DNA from: Komagataeibacter intermedius TF2
GTDB taxonomy: Bacteria; Pseudomonadota; Alphaproteobacteria; Acetobacterales; Acetobacteraceae
Length of the DNA stretch: 64,000 bases
Direction: 5' to 3'
Assembly (NCBI RefSeq): GCF_000964425.1
Contig: NZ_BANF01000072.1
Location: 26,216-90,215, forward strand
Of this stretch, positions 34,162-42,735 are shown in pieces. Both the position numbers and the translations under genes were made by a program. A model generated the notes under the pieces. That model saw only the letters and a program-made list of their open reading frames with translations, did not search any database and was not told the DNA's origin. Positions within the stretch are counted from its first letter, which is position 1. Each line of letters starts with the position of its first letter.

Positions 34162-35358
34162 GTGATCACGCTTGAAGACATCACCGCCGCCGCACAGCGG
34201 ATAAAGGGGCGCGTGCTGCATACGCCCACCGTGCCGTGCCAGACACTTTCACGCGCGACCGGCGCGGATATCGTGCTCAAGCTCGATAACCTGCAGGCTG
34301 TCGGTTCGTTCAAGGAACGCGGGGCCGCCAACAAGCTGGCCCTGCTGACCCCGCGCGAACGCGAACGGGGCGTCATTACCGTCTCGGCCGGCAACCATGC
34401 GCAGGGCGTCGCCCGCCATGCCTCCCTGCTGGGTATTGACGCGGTGATCGTCATGCCGCGCTTCACGCCCGCAGCCAAGGTCACGCGCACCGCCGCATGG
34501 GGGGCGACCGTGGTGCTGGAAGGCGACAACTTCGCCGAGGCGACGGACCATGCCAACATGCTGTGCCAGCGCGAGGGCCGCGTGTTCGTCCACCCCTATG
34601 ACGACCCCGAGGTCATGGCCGGACAGGGTACCTTCGCCCTTGAACTGTTCGAGGATGCGGGACCGCTGGACACCTTCGTGTGCCCCATTGGCGGTGGCGG
34701 CCTGCTGTCGGGCTGCGCGGTCGCGGGACGTGCGTTGCAGCCGGACATGGATATAGTGGGCGTGCAGGTGGAAAACTATTCCTCCCTCGCCGGTTTCCCG
34801 GGGGATGAGGTGCTGCCCCCGGGCGGGGCCACCATCGCCGAGGGCATCGCGGTGCTGCAGATCGGCCGACAGCCGCTGGAAGTCATCCGCGAACTGGTGT
34901 CGAATGTGCTGGTCGTGCCCGAAAGCGCGATCGAGACCGCGATCACCATGCTGGCGGAAGGGGCCAAGCAGGTCAGCGAGGGCGCGGGCGCAACGGCCCT
35001 TGCCGCCGTGCTCACCTACCCCGAACTGTTCCGTGGCAAGCGGGTGGCGCTGCCGGTGACGGGCGGCAATATCGACAGCCGCATCCTGGCCAATACGCTG
35101 CTGCGTTCGCTGCTGCGTGACGGGCGGCTTCTGTGCCTGAAAATGGAAATACCTGACCGCCCCGGCGTGCTGGCCGATATTTCGCGCAAGATCAGCGATG
35201 AAGGCGGCAACATCATCGAGGTCTCGCACCAGCGCCTGTTCACAACGCCCAGCGTGCAGGCCGCCGAGCTTGAGGTCATGATCGAGGCCCGTGATCCCGA
35301 CCATGCCCGCGCGCTGGAAGCGGAACTGGCCAAGACCTATATCGTGCGCCGCGCCTGA
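34162..35358 (+). CDS. ilvA: Threonine ammonia-lyase with ACT domain
   Basis: A 398-residue PLP enzyme that deaminates threonine to 2-oxobutyrate, feeding isoleucine synthesis or threonine catabolism. The PLP lysine lies in AVGSFKERGAANKL and the phosphate-binding glycines in CPIGGGGLLSGC. A short ACT domain starts near LKMEIPDRPGVLADISRKIS. The single ACT and 398-residue length resemble the TdcB-plus-ACT type found in alphaproteobacteria, rather than the two-ACT IlvA of E. coli, so naming is approximate. The start codon is GTG at 34162. A strong terminator follows. Confidence 0.9.
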   Translation: MITLEDITAAAQRIKGRVLHTPTVPCQTLSRATGADIVLKLDNLQAVGSFKERGAANKLALLTPRERERGVITVSAGNHAQGVARHASLLGIDAVIVMPRFTPAAKVTRTAAWGATVVLEGDNFAEATDHANMLCQREGRVFVHPYDDPEVMAGQGTFALELFEDAGPLDTFVCPIGGGGLLSGCAVAGRALQPDMDIVGVQVENYSSLAGFPGDEVLPPGGATIAEGIAVLQIGRQPLEVIRELVSNVLVVPESAIETAITMLAEGAKQVSEGAGATALAAVLTYPELFRGKRVALPVTGGNIDSRILANTLLRSLLRDGRLLCLKMEIPDRPGVLADISRKISDEGGNIIEVSHQRLFTTPSVQAAELEVMIEARDPDHARALEAELAKTYIVRRA

Positions 35359-35388
35359 ACCATCAGGGTCAGGCAATGCCACGACATG

Positions 35389-35423
35389 AAAAACCTGCGG
35401 GGCATATACCCCGCAGGTTTTTT
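35389..35423. terminator. Bidirectional terminator between threonine ammonia-lyase and upp
   Basis: Stem CCTGCGGGG / CCCCGCAGG with a CATATA loop, flanked by five A and six T that extend the pairing. The two genes converge here, so it can stop both transcripts. Confidence 0.93.
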
Positions 35424-35464
35424 AAATTTGACAGATAATTAAACGTTTTACCAAAAAACTTCTG

Positions 35465-36118
35465 TTATTTGGTACCGAACAGGCGGTCGCCCGCATCCCC
35501 AAGGCCAGGACGGATATAACCATGTTCATCCAGCCCCCGGTCAATGGCGCAGGTAACGATGCGCACATCCGGGTGGGCCTTGCGCAGGCACGCGATCCCT
35601 TCGGGGGATGCCAGCAGGCAGACGAAGACCATGCGCGCGCAGCCCGCCTGCTTCAGCCGGTCGATTGCGGCAACGGCGCTGTGCCCCGTCGCCAGCATGG
35701 GATCGACCACCAGGCAGATGCGGTTGCCGACATCATCGGGCAGCTTCAGGTAATATTCGACCGGTTCCAGCGTTTCGGGGTCACGGTACAGCCCGACATG
35801 GCCAATCCGCGCCGAAGGCACCAGATCCAGCAGCCCGTCCAGGATCCCGTTTCCCGCCCGCAGGATGGAAATCAGGCACAGCTTCTTGCCCGCAAGCCGC
35901 CATGCCTGCATGCGTTCCATGGGGGTATCGATTTCCACGGGTTCCAGCGGCAGGTCCCGCATGGCCTCATACCCGATCAGCAGGCTGAGTTCGCGCGCAA
36001 GGTTCCGGAATTCACCCGTCGAGGTCTGGCGTTCGCGCATGAGTGTCAGCTTGTGCTGTACCAGCGGGTGGCTGACGACAATCACATCATCATCATGCGT
36101 GGCGGGGGCCTGGGTCAT
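35465..36118 (-). CDS. upp: Uracil phosphoribosyltransferase
   Basis: A 217-residue pyrimidine-salvage enzyme that joins uracil to PRPP to give UMP. The PRPP loop [18 protein letters not shown] and the N-terminal [20 protein letters not shown] are diagnostic. [20 protein letters not shown] holds the dimer and substrate region. The C-terminal [20 protein letters not shown] is the uracil-binding segment. It lies 21 bp after msrB on the same strand and converges on the threonine ammonia-lyase gene. Confidence 0.96.
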   Translation of the reverse strand: MTQAPATHDDDVIVVSHPLVQHKLTLMRERQTSTGEFRNLARELSLLIGYEAMRDLPLEPVEIDTPMERMQAWRLAGKKLCLISILRAGNGILDGLLDLVPSARIGHVGLYRDPETLEPVEYYLKLPDDVGNRICLVVDPMLATGHSAVAAIDRLKQAGCARMVFVCLLASPEGIACLRKAHPDVRIVTCAIDRGLDEHGYIRPGLGDAGDRLFGTK

Positions 36119-36139
36119 ATCTGTTCCTTCAATGCCATT

Positions 36140-36553
36140 TCATTTCCGTGATAAGGTAGCGCCATCACGCGGGACGAAAGTCAATGCCAGTCCGTTCATG
36201 CAATAGCGCAGACCGGTCGGCGGCGGCCCGTCGGGGAACACATGGCCCAGATGGCCGTGGCAGTGGGCGCAGTGCACTTCCGTCCGGGTCATGCCGTGGC
36301 TGGTGTCGGTCGTGGTGCCCACGCCCCCCGGAATCGCCTCGAAAAACGAGGGCCATCCACTTCCGCTTTCGTATTTCGCGCCGGAACGGAACAGTGGCGT
36401 CCCGCAGCCGGCGCAACGATATTCCCCGGCACGCTTTTCACTGTTCAGCGGACTGGAACCGGGGCGCTCGGTCCCGTGTTCGCGCAGGATGCGCAGCTGT
36501 TCGGGGGTCAGGCAGCCACACTGCGCCCCATTGGTGTTGGCGGTATCGGTCAT
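36140..36553 (-). CDS. msrB: Peptide-methionine (R)-S-oxide reductase
   Basis: A 137-residue repair enzyme that reduces methionine-R-sulfoxide in oxidised proteins. Two CxxC zinc pairs are present (CAGC and CAHC). The catalytic cysteine lies in LRYCMNGLALTF. SGSGWPSFFEAIPGGVG is the substrate-pocket signature. I chose the ATG at 36553 because GGAGGAAGG precedes it at proper spacing; a reading to 36583 lacks this site. It is divergent from gpmI and upstream of upp. Confidence 0.94.
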   Translation of the reverse strand: MTDTANTNGAQCGCLTPEQLRILREHGTERPGSSPLNSEKRAGEYRCAGCGTPLFRSGAKYESGSGWPSFFEAIPGGVGTTTDTSHGMTRTEVHCAHCHGHLGHVFPDGPPPTGLRYCMNGLALTFVPRDGATLSRK

Positions 36554-36644
36554 GACGATTTCCTTCCTCCGGCAGACAGGCATTTCACGCCCGCTTTTTT
36601 TAGGGCATCATACCACCCAAAATAAGACAGGGAGACAATAACCC

Positions 36645-38198
36645 ATGAACGACCAGGCACGCGCACACAAGGCACCCCGTCCCGTCATGCTGGCCATCCT
36701 TGATGGCTTTGGCTGGCGCGAGGACCCGGCGGACAACGCCGTCCGGTCCGCCCATACCCCCGCATTCGACCGGCTGTGGCAGGCGGGGCCGCATGCCTTC
36801 CTCAAGACCTGTGGGGAGGATGTCGGCCTGCCGCAAGGGCAGATGGGCAATTCCGAGGTCGGTCACCTGAATATCGGCGCGGGCCGGGTGGTGATGCAGG
36901 AACTGCCGCGCATTTCCACGGGCCTTGCCAACGGGTCGGTCGCGCGTGGCGCGGTCATGCAGGATTTCATTGCCGCGCTGAAAAAAAGCGGTGGTACCTG
37001 CCACCTGCTCGGTCTTGTCTCCCCCGGCGGGGTCCATGCCCATCAGGACCATGCCATAGCCCTTGCCCGCATCGTACGCGAAGCTGGCGTGCCCGTGACA
37101 TTCCATATCTTTACCGATGGTCGGGACACGGCCCCCCAGTCCGGGCATGGCTATGTCAGCCAGGTGCTGTCCGCCCTGCCCGATGGCGTGCGTATCGGCA
37201 CCGTGTCCGGCCGGTATTACGCCATGGACCGTGACCGCCGCTGGGACCGGGTGGAAAAAACCTACAACGCCATTGTCGCGGGCGCAGGCCCGCATGCGGG
37301 CGACGCGCTGGAGGTACTGGACCGCGCCTATGAAGCGGGCATCACGGATGAATTCGTGGTCCCTACCGTCATCGGGGAATATGGCGGCATGCGCGACGGG
37401 GATGGCGTGCTCAGCTTCAATTTCCGCGCCGATCGCATCCGGCAGCTGCTCGATGCCCTGCTGGAACCGAATTTCGAGGGCTTCCGGCGCACCAGGCTGG
37501 TCAACCTTGCCGCCGTGACCGGCATGACGCGCTACAGCGACCGGCTGGCGGAACTGATAACCGTGCTGTTCCCGCCGCAGGAACTGCATGACCTGCTGGG
37601 CGATGTGGTGTCGGCCGCCGGCCTGAAGCAGATCCGCATGGCCGAGACCGAAAAATACCCCCACGTCACCTATTTCCTCAATGGTGGACGCGAAGGCGAA
37701 CTGCCTGGCGAGGACCGGGTGATGGTCCCCTCCCCCAAGGTCGCGACCTATGACCTGCAGCCCGAAATGTCCGCGCCGGAACTGACCGACCGCGCGGTGG
37801 AGGCCATAAAAAGCGGCAAATACGACCTGATCGTGCTGAACTTCGCCAATGCCGACATGGTGGGCCATACCGGCGTGCTGTCGGCCGCGATCAAGGCGGT
37901 CGAGGCCGTGGACCACGGGCTGGGCCGCATTGCGGATGCCATACACCACGCGGGCGGCGCGCTGCTGGTCACGGCGGATCACGGCAATGCCGAAACCATG
38001 TTCGACCCCGAAACCAATGGCCCGCACACGGCCCATACGCTCAATGTGGTGCCGGTCGTCCTGACCGGGGTGAAGGGGACGACACTGCATGACGGGCGCC
38101 TGGCCGACCTTGCCCCCACGCTGCTGCAGCTTATGGGCCTGCCCCAGCCTGCGGCCATGACCGGCCGGTCCCTGCTGGATGGGGCCACGCCATCCTGA
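36645..38198 (+). CDS. gpmI: 2,3-bisphosphoglycerate-independent phosphoglycerate mutase
   Basis: A 517-residue Mn-dependent glycolytic enzyme that interconverts 3- and 2-phosphoglycerate through a phosphoserine. The N-terminal metal site is LAILDGFGWRE, and the catalytic serine lies in GQMGNSEVGHLNIGAGRVV. The phosphatase-like half contains NFANADMVGHTG and VTADHGNAE, which carry further metal ligands. The ATG at 36645 follows AGGGAGAC. The stop overlaps what may be a non-ATG start of envC. Confidence 0.96.
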   Translation: MNDQARAHKAPRPVMLAILDGFGWREDPADNAVRSAHTPAFDRLWQAGPHAFLKTCGEDVGLPQGQMGNSEVGHLNIGAGRVVMQELPRISTGLANGSVARGAVMQDFIAALKKSGGTCHLLGLVSPGGVHAHQDHAIALARIVREAGVPVTFHIFTDGRDTAPQSGHGYVSQVLSALPDGVRIGTVSGRYYAMDRDRRWDRVEKTYNAIVAGAGPHAGDALEVLDRAYEAGITDEFVVPTVIGEYGGMRDGDGVLSFNFRADRIRQLLDALLEPNFEGFRRTRLVNLAAVTGMTRYSDRLAELITVLFPPQELHDLLGDVVSAAGLKQIRMAETEKYPHVTYFLNGGREGELPGEDRVMVPSPKVATYDLQPEMSAPELTDRAVEAIKSGKYDLIVLNFANADMVGHTGVLSAAIKAVEAVDHGLGRIADAIHHAGGALLVTADHGNAETMFDPETNGPHTAHTLNVVPVVLTGVKGTTLHDGRLADLAPTLLQLMGLPQPAAMTGRSLLDGATPS

Positions 38199-38266
38199 CA
38201 TCCGGCCTGATCCTGACGGCCCGCTGGCGTGGCCGGGTCGCCTGCGGGGCCGTTCTGGCCTGCTGC

Positions 38267-39550
38267 ATGGCGACAGCTGCATGGGGCGCATCCACGCTTC
38301 ATACGCCTGCCGGGACAACACCCGCCCATACCACCACCCATGTGCCCACCGCGCGCGAACAGCGCATACGCCAGCAGCTGGAAGCCGCGCGGAACGCACG
38401 TGAAAACCTGATCGCGCGCCAGCAGCAGCAGGCGCGCGACCTGGAAGAACGCCGCAGGGTGGAACTCGAAGCCCGCGAACAGGCCCGTCAGGATGCGCAG
38501 AAGGCCGCCAGCCTGTCCGCCGCCACGGTCGACGCCACCGCCCGCCTGCAGCGCACCGAACAGCAGGCCGCCGATCTGGACAGCCGCATTACCGACCTGC
38601 ACACCGAACAGGGTGTCCTGCGCCAGCAGCTTGCCCGCGAGGTCGCGCGCCTGTCGCCCCTGCTGCCACTGGCGGAACGCCTGTCGCTTTACCCCGCCGA
38701 CACGCTTCTGGCCGTGCCCCTGCCTGCCGATCGCGCGGTCACCGGGCTGCTGGTGGTGCATGGCATGATGGGGGATATCGCCAACCAGACACGCGCCATC
38801 CATGACCGCCGCACCCGCCTTACGCAACTGGACAGCGAACTGGCCCAGCAGCAGCAGCAGATGCGTCAGGTCGTCAGCGAACGCGAAAGCCAGCGCGACA
38901 CGGTCAATCGCGCGGCCCATGCGGCGCTGGAGGCGCAGCAGCGTTCCAACGCCGCCGCCGCCAGCGCGGCGCAGGCCGTCGAGGATGCGGCCCGCCGGGC
39001 GTCCAGCGTGCAGGACGCCATCGCCCGGATCGAGGCGACGGAAGAACAGGCGGAAAAAAACCTGGAAGAAGCCGCCCGCGCTGCCGAACGCGCCCACAAC
39101 ATGCAGGCCGCCGCCGCCGCCCGCAGGCAGGCGCATGAAATGGCCACGGGCGCAGGCCCCGGCATTACGCCCGCCACCAGCGCCAGCGCGGGCGCGCCCG
39201 TGGCGGGCACGGTGCTGACGGCATGGGGCCACCCCACTGAAAGCGGCCCGGCTACCGGCATTACCTATGCGCCGCCATCACGCGCGACCGTGCGCGCGCC
39301 CTGCACGGGCCGTATTGATTTCGCGGGCGCGTTCCGCACCTATGGTCAGATGATGATCCTTGATTGCGGCAAGCATTACCGCTTCGTCCTGGCGGGGCTG
39401 GGGGAAATCGCGGTAGCGGCGGGCCAGCAGGTCAGCCATGGCGCAGCAGTGGGACAGATGCCGCAATGGAACGGCGGTGGCAGCCGGCCCACCCTGTTCG
39501 TGCAGCTGCGCCACGGGGGCAGCACCGTCAATCCGGCCCCCTATCTGTGA
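38267..39550 (+). CDS. envC: Murein hydrolase activator, EnvC-like
   Basis: Periplasmic protein that activates amidases for septal peptidoglycan splitting. Two long coiled-coil stretches (about residues 28-75 and 160-280) precede a C-terminal LytM/M23-like domain beginning near GTVLTAWGHP. Catalytic residues of active M23 enzymes are missing: ATGITYAPP replaces the H-x-G-x-D segment, and RPTLFVQLRHGG has no HxH. This is normal for EnvC activators. The first ATG (38267) cuts into a signal peptide. The frame remains open upstream, encoding TARWRGRVACGAVLACC, so translation may begin at a non-ATG codon such as CTG 38195, which overlaps the gpmI stop. Confidence 0.85.
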   Translation: MATAAWGASTLHTPAGTTPAHTTTHVPTAREQRIRQQLEAARNARENLIARQQQQARDLEERRRVELEAREQARQDAQKAASLSAATVDATARLQRTEQQAADLDSRITDLHTEQGVLRQQLAREVARLSPLLPLAERLSLYPADTLLAVPLPADRAVTGLLVVHGMMGDIANQTRAIHDRRTRLTQLDSELAQQQQQMRQVVSERESQRDTVNRAAHAALEAQQRSNAAAASAAQAVEDAARRASSVQDAIARIEATEEQAEKNLEEAARAAERAHNMQAAAAARRQAHEMATGAGPGITPATSASAGAPVAGTVLTAWGHPTESGPATGITYAPPSRATVRAPCTGRIDFAGAFRTYGQMMILDCGKHYRFVLAGLGEIAVAAGQQVSHGAAVGQMPQWNGGGSRPTLFVQLRHGGSTVNPAPYL

Positions 39551-39698
39551 TTTCGGTGCGAGACGGTTTTATCCCCATGCAGGTTCGGTATATGCTGCCC
39601 GCCCGTGACGAACGGGCAAGATCACGTTACAACGCAACACGAAGAGTACATGCAGGCCAGCCAGATCATGATGGCGGGCATCCAGGAGACAACGACGC

Positions 39699-41285
39699 AT
39701 GAAGTTCCGTAATGGCTTGCTGATCGGTTGCGCCTTTCTTGCAGGGATCGCGGCAGCCCCGCAGATCGCACGTTATTCAGCCAGCGGATGGGACCATATC
39801 GCCCCCATGGCCCATGCGGCGGATGCTGTCGCGAAGGATGACAATTCCCCCCATGAGATCGAACAGCTCATGTTCCTGTTCGGCTACGTACTGGAAAAAG
39901 TGAAGGCCAATTATGTCGAGCCCGTCTCGACCCGCGACCTGATCACCAATTCACTTAACGGAATGCTCAGCGGGCTGGACCCGCACAGTTCCTACATGAC
40001 GGAAAAGCAGTTTTCCGACCTGCAGGTCCAGACCAAGGGATCGTTTGGCGGCCTGGGGCTGGAAGTACAGGGTGAGGACGGGCATGTGCGCGTGGTCTCC
40101 CCCATTGACGACACGCCCGCCGCCCGCGCGGGCATCAAGCCCGGTGACTTCATTGTCGCGATCGACGGCAAGAATATCGACGGTCAGCCGCTGGATCAGG
40201 TCGTAACCCAGATGCGCGGCAAGCCCGATACCCGCATCACGCTGACGCTGATCCGTGAAAAGGCGCCCAAGCCCATCATCGTCACGCTGACCCGCGCCAT
40301 CATCCCGCTGCAGGTCATCAAGTCCGCGCTGTATGACACTGTCGGTTATATCCGAATCGCGCAGTTCAACGAGGAAACGCAGTCCGGCCTGCTGGCCGCG
40401 TACAAGAAGCTGCAGGCCCAGACACATAACAAGATGGCCGGTCTGGTCATTGACCTGCGGTCCGATCCGGGCGGACTGCTGACGCAGGCCATCGACGTGG
40501 GGTCCGACTTTGTCCGCAGTGGGGAAATCGTCTCCACCCGTGCGCGTCACCCGCAGGACAGCCAGCGCTGGGATGCCCATAACACCGACATTACCAATGG
40601 CCTGCCGATTGTGGTGCTGATCAACGGCGGCTCGGCCTCGGCCAGTGAAATCGTGGCTGGCGCGCTGCAGGACCACCAGCGCGCCGTGCTGCTGGGTGAA
40701 AAGACCTTTGGCAAGGGATCGGTGCAGACGATCCTGCCCATTCCCGGCGAAGGTGCGATCCGCCTGACCACGGCGCGGTACTACACGCCGTCGGGCCGCT
40801 CCATCCAGGGGCTGGGCATCATACCCGACATCCCCGTGCGCGAAGCGCATGACGACGCGGGCTACAGCATCCACGAAGCGGATCTGGCGCACATCATCAA
40901 GAACCGTGGCGGCAATACCGCGCAGCCGCCCTCGCGCACCGACCTGCCCGCCATAGCCAGGTCCATCCCGGCGCAGCCGCCAGCCAACTGGCCCACATTC
41001 GACCCGACAAAGCCTTCGACCGATTTCCAGCTTCAGGAAGGGCTGCGGGTTGTCCGTTCCATGGCGGGCCTGCCGGTCCCGGCTGAACCGCCAATCCATG
41101 ACGACAGGACGCAGGCAACCGCCGTGCCGTCCGCATCCGTCCCGCCCAAGGCCGCAGCCCCTGCTGCCCCCGCGGGCACGCCGGCGACACCGACAACGCC
41201 CGCCACCCCATCTGCCCCGGCAGAAAAGGAAAGCCCCGCGACACCGCCTGCCGCCCCTGCGCCCGCCACACCTGCCCATCCCTGA
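39699..41285 (+). CDS. ctpA: S41 C-terminal processing peptidase CtpA
   Basis: A 528-residue periplasmic serine protease with a signal or anchor segment at residues 1-25, a PDZ domain at about residues 105-190 (GGLGLEVQGEDGHVRVVSPI) and the S41 catalytic domain. The nucleophile lies in LINGGSASASEIVAGALQD, with the Lys in GEKTFGKGSVQTI. It usually trims peptidoglycan hydrolases or photosystem-type precursors. The last 75 residues form a Pro/Ala-rich tail of unknown use. CAGGAGAC precedes the ATG. The envC-ctpA-rppH order is a common alphaproteobacterial arrangement. Confidence 0.94.
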   Translation: MKFRNGLLIGCAFLAGIAAAPQIARYSASGWDHIAPMAHAADAVAKDDNSPHEIEQLMFLFGYVLEKVKANYVEPVSTRDLITNSLNGMLSGLDPHSSYMTEKQFSDLQVQTKGSFGGLGLEVQGEDGHVRVVSPIDDTPAARAGIKPGDFIVAIDGKNIDGQPLDQVVTQMRGKPDTRITLTLIREKAPKPIIVTLTRAIIPLQVIKSALYDTVGYIRIAQFNEETQSGLLAAYKKLQAQTHNKMAGLVIDLRSDPGGLLTQAIDVGSDFVRSGEIVSTRARHPQDSQRWDAHNTDITNGLPIVVLINGGSASASEIVAGALQDHQRAVLLGEKTFGKGSVQTILPIPGEGAIRLTTARYYTPSGRSIQGLGIIPDIPVREAHDDAGYSIHEADLAHIIKNRGGNTAQPPSRTDLPAIARSIPAQPPANWPTFDPTKPSTDFQLQEGLRVVRSMAGLPVPAEPPIHDDRTQATAVPSASVPPKAAAPAAPAGTPATPTTPATPSAPAEKESPATPPAAPAPATPAHP

Positions 41286-41306
41286 TCCAGCCGGAAGCCG
41301 CCCGCC

Positions 41307-41801
41307 ATGACCGACCTGCCCTACCGTCCCAATGTGGGGGCGCTGCTGTTCAACCGACAGGGCAAGGTGCTTGTCGCGCGCCGCACCGACATGGATGGCG
41401 CGGGCGGCCCCCCGGATCAGGGCGTGTGGCAGTGCCCGCAGGGCGGCATTGATGAAGGGGAAGACCCACAGACCGCGGTCCTGCGCGAACTGCATGAGGA
41501 AATCGGCACCAATACCGCCGAAATCATTGGCACCTATCCCGAATGGCTCAGCTACGACCTGCCCGCGCACCTGATTGGCAAGGCGCTGGGTGGCCGTTAC
41601 CGCGGCCAGACGCAGAAGTGGTTTGCCCTGCGCTTTTTGGGTCAGGATTCCGATATCAGGCTGGATACGCACCTGCCTGCGGAATTCGATATGTGGAAAT
41701 GGGTTCCGCTGGACCGGTTGCCGCTGCTGAATGTCGGCATCAAGAAAGACATCTACACGCAGCTTGCGACGTATTTCGCCCCTTACGCCATTGCCGCCTG
41801 A
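41307..41801 (+). CDS. rppH: RNA pyrophosphohydrolase RppH
   Basis: A 164-residue NUDIX enzyme that removes pyrophosphate from mRNA 5' ends, starting RNase E-dependent decay. The NUDIX box is GGIDEGEDPQTAVLRELHEE. The N-terminus LPYRPNVGALLFNRQGKVLV and the tail KKDIYTQLATYFAPYA fit RppH rather than other NUDIX types. It starts 21 bp after ctpA. Its last 19 bp overlap the end of the convergent NUDIX gene. Confidence 0.94.
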   Translation: MTDLPYRPNVGALLFNRQGKVLVARRTDMDGAGGPPDQGVWQCPQGGIDEGEDPQTAVLRELHEEIGTNTAEIIGTYPEWLSYDLPAHLIGKALGGRYRGQTQKWFALRFLGQDSDIRLDTHLPAEFDMWKWVPLDRLPLLNVGIKKDIYTQLATYFAPYAIAA

Positions 41802-42202
41802 GGCATAAGCCCCGCCCGCACGAGGGCGGTCATGGTTTTGCCCCGCAACAGGGGAGCAAGGTCCAGCCTGGCCATGTCCCCTGCCCCGATCCAGCGCAGT
41901 TCCGCAATTTCGGCCGCAGCATCCGGCGTGCCGTGCAACTGCCCGGTCCAGATGCGGGCCTGCACGGTAAAGCCGGGTTCATTGGCCGCCACGTCGGTAA
42001 AATCACCAGCCAGTTCCGCCCCCGGCGTCAGCGCGCAGCCCAGTTCCTCACGTATTTCACGCATCAGTGCCTGTTCGGGGCGTTCCCCCACATCGGGCTT
42101 GCCACCGGGCAGCATGAAGGCGGTCGTGCCGCGCTTGCGCACGACCAGCAGGCGCTCGCGCACGATGACCGCCGCACAGACGACCCTGATAATACCTGAC
42201 AT
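41783..42202 (-). CDS. NUDIX hydrolase, substrate unknown
   Basis: A 139-residue NUDIX protein. The box reads GGKPDVGERPEQALMREIRE followed by ELG, with all metal-binding glutamates present. It resembles MutT-like pyrophosphatases that act on nucleoside diphosphate derivatives. VVCAAVIVRERLLVVRKRG is the typical first strand pair. It is transcribed towards rppH and overlaps it tail-to-tail. Substrate cannot be deduced. Confidence 0.88.
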   Translation of the reverse strand: MSGIIRVVCAAVIVRERLLVVRKRGTTAFMLPGGKPDVGERPEQALMREIREELGCALTPGAELAGDFTDVAANEPGFTVQARIWTGQLHGTPDAAAEIAELRWIGAGDMARLDLAPLLRGKTMTALVRAGLMPQAAMA

Positions 42203-42606
42203 GGATACGGCCCCCTGCTGTCCTCAAAGAATCGATAAGAGGCTGTCTGAAAAACCTCCCCAGCAAACATCAGATAAGCATAAGGGCGTTTAAAGCTTCA
42301 GGAAACGTCGCTTTTTTGAAAAAGACGGCCCCCAGCTCCTTTACTGTTCCTTATCAGGGCCTGTTGGGAATTATCGTGAATTTCTTATTGCTCAATCGAA
42401 ATGAGTCGTGGCTGTATCCTTCCCACGGCGTCGATAACGGCCCGACACCCGGCTGCCCTCCCCCACTCAGTAGCCACGCTGGATCGACGCCTTCACCGAA
42501 TTCAGGACCGCGTGACAGCCCCGACAGGCACAGGCAAGCCACGAAACCCGATCAGGAAGCCTTCTGCAGGAATGTGCCGCGCAAACAACAGGAGTCACTC
42601 ACCCAG
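42203..42606. other. AT-rich gap with insertion-scar features
   Basis: 404 bp without a convincing gene, clearly AT-richer than its neighbours in its first half. At 42239-42258, GAGG-N12-CCTC encloses CTGTCTGAAAA, a sequence resembling insertion-sequence ends. A hairpin with a T-run follows at 42306-42327. AGGGCCTGTTGGGAATT at 42356-42372 also resembles an insertion-sequence end. An open frame runs from 42316 to 42735, but only its end near deoA has any claim to be coding. I see no transposase remnant I can name. Confidence 0.45.
42306..42363. repeat. Hairpin repeat, copy 1
   Basis: CGTCGCTTTTTTGAAAAAGACGG forms an imperfect stem-loop, followed by CCCCC, CTGTT and GGGCC blocks. The same blocks in the same order occur at 58519-58575. 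The two copies suggest a dispersed intergenic element or a shared terminator type. Confidence 0.45.
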
Positions 42607-42735
42607 ATGATCACTGCGAACAATACACAGGCATGGACAGGCAGGCCCGAAACCGAGACGGGCCCGCCCCCCGGTCCTGACCTGATCGATGCGCCGCCCT
42701 GGCCGGGGCGGAACAGCGCCCCGGGGCGGGAATGA
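42607..42735 (+). CDS. Possible 42-residue peptide overlapping deoA
   Basis: A short frame starting at ATG 42607 and ending on a 4-bp ATGA overlap with deoA. It encodes MITANNTQAWTGRPETETGP and a Pro/Gly-rich remainder, and CAGGAGTCACTCACCC lies upstream as a ribosome site. No family is recognised. It may be the stump of an upstream gene lost by rearrangement, or a leader peptide coupled to deoA. Coding status is uncertain. Confidence 0.3.
   Translation: MITANNTQAWTGRPETETGPPPGPDLIDAPPWPGRNSAPGRE

Noticed and set aside
42316..42606. N-terminal part of the 138-codon frame running into deoA
   Set aside because: It spans the hairpin repeat and the putative insertion-sequence end; no family or strong ribosome site. 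Only the last 42 codons are kept, as uncertain.
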